Assembly (NCBI GenBank): GCA_963922205.1
Contig: CAWUHX010000012.1
Location: 682,001-746,000 of the forward strand
Direction: 5' to 3'
Length of the DNA stretch: 64,000 bases
Source: Romanomermis culicivorax
Lineage: Eukaryota > Nematoda > Enoplea > Mermithida > Mermithidae
Of this stretch, positions 36,301 to 45,300 are shown one piece after another. The position numbers and the translations under genes were made by a program. The notes beneath the pieces are model-generated. The model made no database searches, was not told the DNA's origin, and saw only the letters and a program-made list of their open reading frames with translations. The stretch's first letter is position 1, and each line of letters begins with the position of its first letter.

Positions 36301-39300
36301 ATATATACAGGTGACTAAGAGGTGAAACCAAATAAAATCTAAATTTTATAATGATCCCTTTCGTACCAAATATGACTTGACTTTATTTTCTAGAAATTCA
36401 AAATTTTACGAGCCTCATTTCTCATTCGGTGGCCACATTTTCATTAACATTGTCACCGTTTTCATGGCCATTATGGCGTCCAACTGGTTGGTGAGCTTAT
36501 TTTCTGTTTTTTACTTTTCTGAACTTAAAAATCATTCTCAGTTTTTTAGCGAGAGTATGAAAATAAAATGAATTGGTTGTGCTTGAAAAGTTTCAAGGGC
36601 GAACACGAAGATGTGGAAACGATGAGGAGCGTCAACGAAATTTTATTGCGCAATATTCTTCCCGAAACCGTAGCCACTCATTTCTTGAATCAAAATCGAG
36701 ACCCAGACGTACGCTGACTAAAAGTTTGTGAATCTGCATTGAAAACTTACATTAGGCACTATAGGAGCAGCAACTCACTCATTTGTTGAAAAATAAAATA
36801 ATTACAGTTTCATGACACTATCATCTGTTTTTTATAAAATGTCTGCAAATTGATAAATGACCAAAACAAGTTCCGCTTTCAAATTCGTTTACACAAAGCG
36901 TTCATTGCAGAATTTTTACCTAAAAAATTGGTGATGGTAGTTAAGTCGGCTCACAAATTTCAAGTCCTATGTGACGTATGGTTTAGCAGTAAATCGTAAA
37001 AAATATAAATAGTACTTGCTTTCCACATTTATTATTTGCAAGCATTTCGAGAAAAACAGACTGTAGTGATCAACATGCAAATTCTACCTTAAGTCTGATG
37101 TGGAATGTTTGATTATGATTCTGTGCTCTTCCTCCAAATGTCCCGTTACCTCAAGTGTCCCATTGCTCCAAGTTTCCCGTTACTCCAAGCATCCCGTTAC
37201 TCCAAGTAATGCTATAAATCGCTTTACCGCAGGTAATGCAATTTTTCTGCGAAGAATGGTGTCCCGTTACTCCAAGAATGCTATAGGAATCTTCTAAAAT
37301 TTCCCGTAATTTAACATGACAACTTAAACAAAAAATTAGCAGAACACAGAAAACGAAAAAAAAGAAATACTAAGAAAAGTATAAGGTAAAGAAAGAACAG
37401 CATGAACATAAACAAAGACACAGAAAACAAAAGAAAAATAAATAAGAAGAAAAATAATACTTGAAAAAAGATAAAAAGAAAAAAGAAAATAAAAAGCGGC
37501 AGAAAAACATAAAAAGAAAAGAAAACAGTTTGGCGCCGAAACAGCGGGCGCCAAGGTGGCTGGCGCCAAAGTGGCCGGACCTTAAATAGCTGGCACCAAA
37601 ACGGCCGATGCCGGACGGCCTGGCACCCAAACGGCGGCGCCGAAGTGGGGGCACCGAAATGTCAGCACCGAAACGTGCCTTTCCGTACTTTGCATGGCCT
37701 TTACATTAGCTTGTCTTTAGGGAAATCGTTGTGCAATTATGAAAATTGAGAAATCATAGGTGACGCGATAGCGTCAACCTATAATATACTTGGCCCCCAA
37801 ATTTCATGTCCCCCCCCCCTCTAGAGCCAAAACGGTAAGAGCTAGGACCTTCGGGTTTTTTGCATAATATCGGGCATAGGGGCAAACTATGGGGTGCCTT
37901 TTGTCATTTCGCCTCTATCTGCAAGTGGTGCTCGGTGGGGCCCCAAAAACAGGTAAAAAACGCACTTTTTTAGGCCCCCTCAGTTCCACCATGCCCAGCA
38001 ATCGGTGTGCCATATCCAACCTCCATACTTCGGCCTAAGCATCTTGGGGGTGTAATCTCAAATGCGAATTTTTTTTTGAAATATGGCCTCAATTCAATTA
38101 TATGGTTGTCCAAAGTCCCGGAAAACGCCAAATTCCCCAATTTTGATATATAATACTTATGGGTTCAAAAAAAAATGTTTTTGCAGCATAATGCACTACT
38201 AATTTTTTAGCCGTTTCAAATAAACCTGTAGCCTTTTGGGATTTTTGGGCTGCCAGGGTTTTCGACTATTGGGAATTTGATGGACACGGTCACTTTACAC
38301 GAAAAATTATCCCGGGTGTAAACAAGCGTATTTCCGTGATTTTTCAGTGGGGGGAGTTTTCGACTGCGGGGAATTCAATAGACGTCCTCACTTTACACAA
38401 ATAAATTATCCACGGTGTAAACAAGCGTACAGCCGTAATTTTCTTGAGGAGGGGATTTTCGACAACGAGGAATTCAATGAATGTGATTACTTTACACAAA
38501 AACTTATCCCGGTTTTAAACAAACGTATTTTCGTGATTTTCCGGTGGATGGGGTTTTCGATCACGGAGAATTTGATGAATGCGATCATCTTATAAAAAAA
38601 AACTATCGCGGGTGTAAACAAGCCTATTTTCGTGATTTTTATGGGAGGGGTTTTCGACTACGGGGAATTCAATGGATGTGTCACTTTACACAAAAAAATT
38701 ATTCCGGATTTAACCAAGCCTGTTTTCGTGAGTTTTTAGTGGGAGGGGTTTTTGACCACTGGGAATTTAATGAAAGTGATCACTTTACACATCAATTCAT
38801 ATTGAGTGTAAACAAATATATTTCTGCGATTTTTGAGGGAAGATGTTTCTGACCATGGGAAATTCAATGGATGGAGTCAGTTTACACGAAAAAAGTCATT
38901 TGTGTAATCAAAGGTATTTCTGCGATTTTTTGGGTTGAAGGATTCTAAACCATGAGGAATTCAATAGATATGGTCACCTTTCAGTATCTTTACACCGTTT
39001 TTTAAGTACTATGCGGTTTACACATCCTTTACTTTTGCCGGAAGTGAGAATTCGTTGCTTGAAGTTTTTTTTTATTTTTATTTTTGAAGTACAGATGACC
39101 AAATTTAAGACTTCAATGTGCTTCTATGAAAGTTTTTGTGCATGGTTGAGGCCCACTAAAAAGAGGTGAACTAGTTTATTAGAAAATGCCCCGATCGGGC
39201 AGAAAAAAAGGAGAATATACTTGCTTCGACATTTGCCATGGTAGAAAAAGAAGTGGACTAGATTTTTGAGAGCTTGGGTCAAAGTTGGAAAAAATTCACT

Positions 39301-42300
39301 TCCTTTATATTGGATTTTCATTCTTTCTCAAAAAAATTGTCTATGTCTGTGAAAAAGTATATTCTGCAGCTGAGTGCATCAACACACTTTCCAACCAAGC
39401 ATGTGCATCTCTGAAATTTTTAGGAGAGTACCGGCGTGGACCTTGGTGTTTTAGCATTTTGTGAGACAAAAAATTCAAAAAAAATTGACCAAAAAATTTT
39501 TTGCATAACAAATTTTACAGTTCCAAAACCCTTGTGGAAATTTGTACCCTCGTGTCTCCTCTTTCACATGTTTGCTTCCAATGGTGTTAAACATTTCACT
39601 GAATTTGGTGTCAACAAAAAGAATCAAGTGACATTTTCGCATAATTTTCTTGTCTCTAAAGCAAATAAATATGAAAATTTCTGTGATTCCCAAACTCGAA
39701 CTTAAACCTCAGTTTTAGTTAATCCTGAAGTGAGTATGATTTGTGCATTGAAAGAAAATAATTTGGACATTGTGAATAGCTTAAACTCAGGATCATCAAT
39801 TTAATCCCGATGTTGAGATTATCCTCATGTTGGGTTAGTGCAATGAACCTCAGGTTCCTTTATCGTCCTGAAAATGACTGTAATATGCCTCCCTCACTAT
39901 TTTTCAGCTAGTGTGAAAGGCAGGAGCTTTGAATTGGTCGGAAGTTAGAATGCTATCGGTTTACCATTTCTTTACACTTGAAGTCAGGTGCATATAATTT
40001 TCATACAGAAAAATTTTACTGCAGGTGATGCCAGTTGAAGGACAAAATCCACGATGCTGCAGAATATACTTTTTCACTGACATGGAAAATTTTTTTTGAG
40101 AAAGAATGAAAATCCAATATAAAGGAAGTGAATTTTTTCCAACTTTGACCCAAGCTCTCAAAAATCTAGTCCACTTCTTTTTCTACCATGGCAAATGTCG
40201 AAGCAAGTATATTCTCCTTTTTTCTGCCCGATCGGGGCATTTTCTAATAAACTAGTCATAGGTGGTGCGACAGCGTCAACCTATAATATACTTGGCCCCC
40301 AAATTTCATGTCCCCCCCACCTCTAGAGCCAAAACGGTAAGAGCTAGAACCTTCGGGTTTTTTGCATAATATCGGGCATAGGGGCGAACTATGGGGTGCC
40401 TTTTGTCATTTGGCCTTTATCTGCAAGTGGTGCTCGGTGGGGCCCCAAAAACAGGTAAAAAACGCACTTTTTAAGGCCCTCCAGTTCCACCATGCCCAGC
40501 AATCGGTGTGCCATATCCAACCTCCATACTTCGGCCTAAGCATCTTGGGGGTGTAATCTCAAATGCGAATTTTTTTTTCTTTGAAATATGGCCTCAATTC
40601 AATTATGTGGTTGACCAAAGTCCGGGAAAACGCCAAATTCCCCAATTTTGTTATATAATACTTATGGGTTCAAAAAAATAATTTTTTGCCGCATAATGCA
40701 CTACTAATTTTTTTGCAGTTTCAATTGAACTTGTAGCCTTAATGGGATTTTTGGGCTGCTAGGGTTTTCGACCATTGGGAATTTGATGGACGCGGTCACT
40801 TTACACAAAAAATTATCCCGGGTGTAAACAAGCGTATTTGCGTGATTTTTCAGTGGAGGGAGTTTTCGACCGCGGGGACTCAATAGATGTGGTCACTTTA
40901 CACAAAAAATTATCCATTGTGTAAACAAGCGTATTTTCGTGATTTTTTGTTGGAAGAGGTTTTCTACCACGAGGAATTCAATAAATGTGATCACTTTACA
41001 CAAAAAATTATCCCGTGAGTAAACAAGCGGTGATTTTTCAGTGGAAGAGGTTTCCGACCACGGGGAATTTGATGAATGTGATCATCTCACGTAGAAGAAC
41101 TAGCCCGGGTGTAAACAAGCGTATTTTTGTGATTTTCTATGGAAGGGGTTTTTGACTGCGGGGAATTCAATGGATGCTTCACTTTACACAAAAAAGTTAT
41201 CCTGGGTGTAAACATGCGTATTGCCGTAATTTTCTTGTGGAGGGGATTTTCGACCATGGGGAATTTGATGAATGCGGTCATCTTACATATAAAACTATTC
41301 CGGGTGTAAACAAGTGTATTTTCGTTATTTTTTGTGGAAGGGGTTTTCGACTGCGGAAAATTCAATGGATACGTCATTTTACACGAAAATCTATCTGGGG
41401 TGTAAGCAAGCATATTTTTCGGATTTTCTATGGAAGGGGTTTTCGACTGTGGGGAATTCAATGGATGCGTCACTTCACACAAAAAAATTATTCTGGATTT
41501 AACCAAGCCTATTTTTGTAATTTTTTGTGGAAGGGGTTTTCGATCATTGGGAATTTAACGAATGCGATCACTTTACGCAAAATAATTTCTTTGGGAGGGG
41601 TTCTCGATCACTGAGAATTTAATGAATGTGATCACTTTACGCAATAATTCATATCGAGTGTAAACAAAGGTATTTCTGCGATTTTTTGGGTTTAAGGATT
41701 CTAGACTATGAGGAACTCAATAGGTGTGGTCATTTTTCAGTCTGTTTACAATGTTTTTTAAGTACTATGCAGTTTACACATCTTTTACTTTTGCCGGAAG
41801 TAAGAATTTGTAGCTTGAAGATGGTTTTTTATTCTTTTTTTGACGTGAAGATGACCAAATTTAAAACTTCAATGTGCTTCTATGAAGGTTTTCGTGCATG
41901 GTTGAGGCCCATTAAAAAGAGGTGAAATAGTTTATTAGAAAATGCCCCGATGGGGCAGAAAAAAGGAGAATATACTTGCTTCGACAGTTGCCATGGTAGA
42001 AAAAGAAGTGGACTAGATTTTTGAGAACTTGGGTCAAAGTTGGAAAAAATTCACTTCCTTTATATTGAATTTTCATTCTTTCTCAAAAAAATTATCTATG
42101 TCTGCGAAAAAGTATATTCTGCAGCTGAATGCATCAACACACTTTCCAACCAAATATGTGCATCTCTGAAATTTTTAGGAGGGTACAGAGGTGGATCTTG
42201 GTTTTATGGCGTTTTTTAGACAAAATATTAAAGAAAAATTGACCAAAAAATTTTTTGCATAACAAATTTTCCGGTTCCAAAACCCTTGTGGAAGTTTGTG

Positions 42301-45300
42301 CCCCCATGTCCCCTCTCACACATGTTTGCTTCCAACTGTGTTGAACTTTTTTACTGAATTTGGTGTCAACAAAAGAAATCAACTGTGGGAAAGTGGCACA
42401 TAAAATCTCACTCAGCTTTTTTAGAAAAAAAGCTACAACACAAAGTCTTCTAAGAACTAAATCGATTGTGCCGGATACGTTTCATTCACTCATTTTATAT
42501 ATTATATAACATATCATATAAAATTCACTCCATAAGTTCTACTGATTACAAGCTATAAACAAATTTATTCTCTTTTATTTAACTATGCAACAAAATAGCA
42601 TCATTAACAGTTTTTGGATTTAAACTGAAATTGCAGAAAGAGCGCTTTTTACGGGTTTCCAGATGGGAAGCAAATTCGCCCATCCCTGTCGCTCCCGTCC
42701 TGCTTTCAAAAAAGTCGTTTTGTTGCCATGGGAGTGCCAGTAGAGTCGAGGAGAACACCCTAATATCTAATATAGCGACAACCCTAATATAGGCACGACT
42801 GAATCCCATTTGCAGATCAGTGCCCAATGACTGTAACCAAGGCCCAGTTGCACAAAAGGGGTCTAAGCTCCAGCGCAAAGTAATCTCGAACAAAAGGGTG
42901 AATCAGTTTGATCTCAAGTCCGGTATAAATTGAATGCCATCAGGATTATAACGAGCTCAATGTCGAGATTATCCCCAGCTCGAACTGTCGGGTTGCACTA
43001 ACATTTTCGCATAATTTTCTTATCTCTAAAGCAAATAAATATAAAAATTTCTGCAATTCCCAAACTCGAACTTAAACCTCAGTATTAGTTGATCCTGAAG
43101 TGAGTGTTGTTTGTGCATTGGACGAGAATAATTTGAACATTGCGATTAGCTCAACCTCAGGATCATCAATTTAATCCCGATGCTGAGATTATCCTCATGT
43201 TGGGTTAGTGCAACCACCCCAGGTTTCTTTATAGTTCTGAAAATGACTATAATATACCTCCCACACTATTTTCCAGCTAGTGTTAGAGGCAGGAGTTTTG
43301 AATTGGTCGGGAGTTAGAATGCTATTGGTTTACCATTCATTTACATCTGAAATCATGCGCATATAATTCTCTTATAGAAAAATTTGATTGTAGTTGATGC
43401 CAGGGGAAGGACAAAATGCACGATGCTGCAGAATATACTTTTTCACAGACATGGAAAATTTTTTTGAGAAAGAATGAAAATCCAATATAAAGAAAGTGAA
43501 TATTTTCCAACTTTGACCCAATTTCTCAAAAATCTAGTCCACTTCTTTTTCTACCATGGCAACTGTCGAAGCAAGTATATTCTCCTTTTTTCTGCCCCAT
43601 CGGGGCATTTTCTAATAAACTAGTAAGAATATATGCTCGGGTCAGTAACTTGATTATATAACTTGACTTTTATACTTACGTTTAAAAAAATGACACATCT
43701 TGATTTTTTGATGCAACATGAATGCAGGAGATTACCCATCGAATAATGCGTATTGTGTTTACACCACTGACACACTTTATTTACATCACAGTGTAAACCG
43801 AAAAAATCCTTTTTTGAGTATGGTTCCGAATATTGTGGAAATTTTTAGAACGGCTCGCTCTACAATCTTGCTGTTTAGTGTAAAGCAAAGGCAAGTTGAT
43901 GGGCTATAAAGTAATGCGTGAAAGTTGTTGGGAAACCGACGGATGCAAAAGTGGTGGAAGTTTTGCGGAATAATAACTTTCACAAAATTTTAAAAAAGCC
44001 AAATCATCTGAATGTTGTCGTAATAAATTTTTAATTGTCAAAAAATTATTTTTAAATCAGCTGTAGATCTGATGGGAACAATTATACATAAAGCTACTGT
44101 GCAATGTTCATCACAGGTCATTTCAATTAAATAAAAACTTCAACTATGAGTTGAAAAATTGTCATCGTTTTATGAAATTTTTTTTCGGTTCCTGCTTTCC
44201 CCGTTGTCTGAATAAACATGCCTGTCAGAGTAAGTTTTAGAATGGCAATGTATAAATTATTCGGACGAGCTATTGCAGCATGGAGTCAAATTTGCATATT
44301 GAAATACTTTTAAAGTGATTAGCTGCAAAACGATCATTTTGATCTCATTGCAATTTAGACTTTTATAGCATTCTTGGAGTAACGGGACACTTGGGGTAAT
44401 GGGACACATTGAGTAATGGAAATTTTAAAAATAGATCTATAGCATTCTTGGGGTAATGGAACACCTGGAGTAACGGGACATTTGGTGTAACAGAACACTT
44501 AGAGTAAAGGGACACAACGGAAACTGTAACAGATATTGACAAGTCGAAAATCACATTCGATAAAGTTCCCTGACATAGAAAGAGTTTCTGACAGGGAACA
44601 GCCTGATGTCGCATCATAACCGATCTGTGAGCTCTCGAACTTCATAAAAGTTCTTAATGTTTAGCCGTTGCTGAGATCGGCTGTTGGAGAACTCACCACT
44701 GTAAAACACATTTACGCAAATTTTTGTATATGTGATCAATGAGAAAAAAATATATCAGTATAATATCACTCGCATGCCTATGCGCTGTCGAATGTACGAT
44801 AACATGCAAATATTTGGAATTTACACCTGAAGACCTTCTATTGTCAGAGACTGTTTAATTATGAGGTCGTTATCGGGTCGAAGTTATTGCGAGGTTCTAT
44901 AAATTTGTAGAATTGTGCTTTATGTATGAAAATACACTTTTCAAGTACTATCTCGAATTCTAATTTCTGCGAGTACGAAGGCGGTCAAAACTTTTGTTTC
45001 TACTCTTGAAAATTCGGTAGATCTTTGGTGTCTATCATGATCTCCCAGATATTCTATGCAAAAAAACAAAACTTCATCTTTACTGGTGTAGTACAAGAGT
45101 AAGAAATCCCATTTAAAACTCAGCATTCCTTTCTCCTGGTCTTATGACCTGTATTTTTCCCCTTCGTAAATTGACCTTATTGTTGAATCTTGTGAGATTC
45201 AGTTTGACAGAATTTTGTCTTTTGTTGCTCAGACAATTTTACATGACATTCATTCAGGCTTTGTATTACCAAAGACACGAAAACGTCTGCGTCATGTTCG

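Larger units (their letters stand above)
40256..43623 (+). mobile_element. Helitron-like element, copy 2, 3368 bp, head to tail with copy 1
   Basis: Starts TCATAGGTG directly after the CTAG of copy 1, with no spacer, and ends CTAG at 43620-43623 followed by T. The 3' hairpin is TGCCCC-ATC-GGGGCA, 12 bases before the end. It aligns with copy 1 throughout except for a longer tandem array and an insertion at about 42385-43002. Confidence 0.75.
36709..45257 (+). other. 8.5-kb adenylyl cyclase intron filled with repeats
   Basis: Between the exons ending 36708 (donor GTACGC) and starting 45258 (acceptor CATTCAG). Contents in order: a TA-inserting MITE, two minisatellites, a head-to-tail pair of Helitron-like elements (37754-43623), then 43624-45257, which holds an inverted copy of the first minisatellite (44368-44515) and otherwise nothing recognisable. 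No exon or nested gene was found in it. Confidence 0.85.

Noticed and set aside
38347-41614. Several 80-146-codon frames in the Helitron arrays
   Set aside because: The same peptide recurs once per tandem unit with frame shifts; it follows DNA periodicity and not coding constraint.
42579-42893. 104-codon minus-strand frame in the Helitron insertion
   Set aside because: It lies in a segment absent from Helitron copy 1, has no motif and overlaps inverted GTTGCAC repeats; treated as non-coding insert.
37138-44515. Regularly spaced repeats that might suggest a CRISPR-like array
   Set aside because: Units are contiguous tandem minisatellites without unique spacers, and the genome is eukaryotic.
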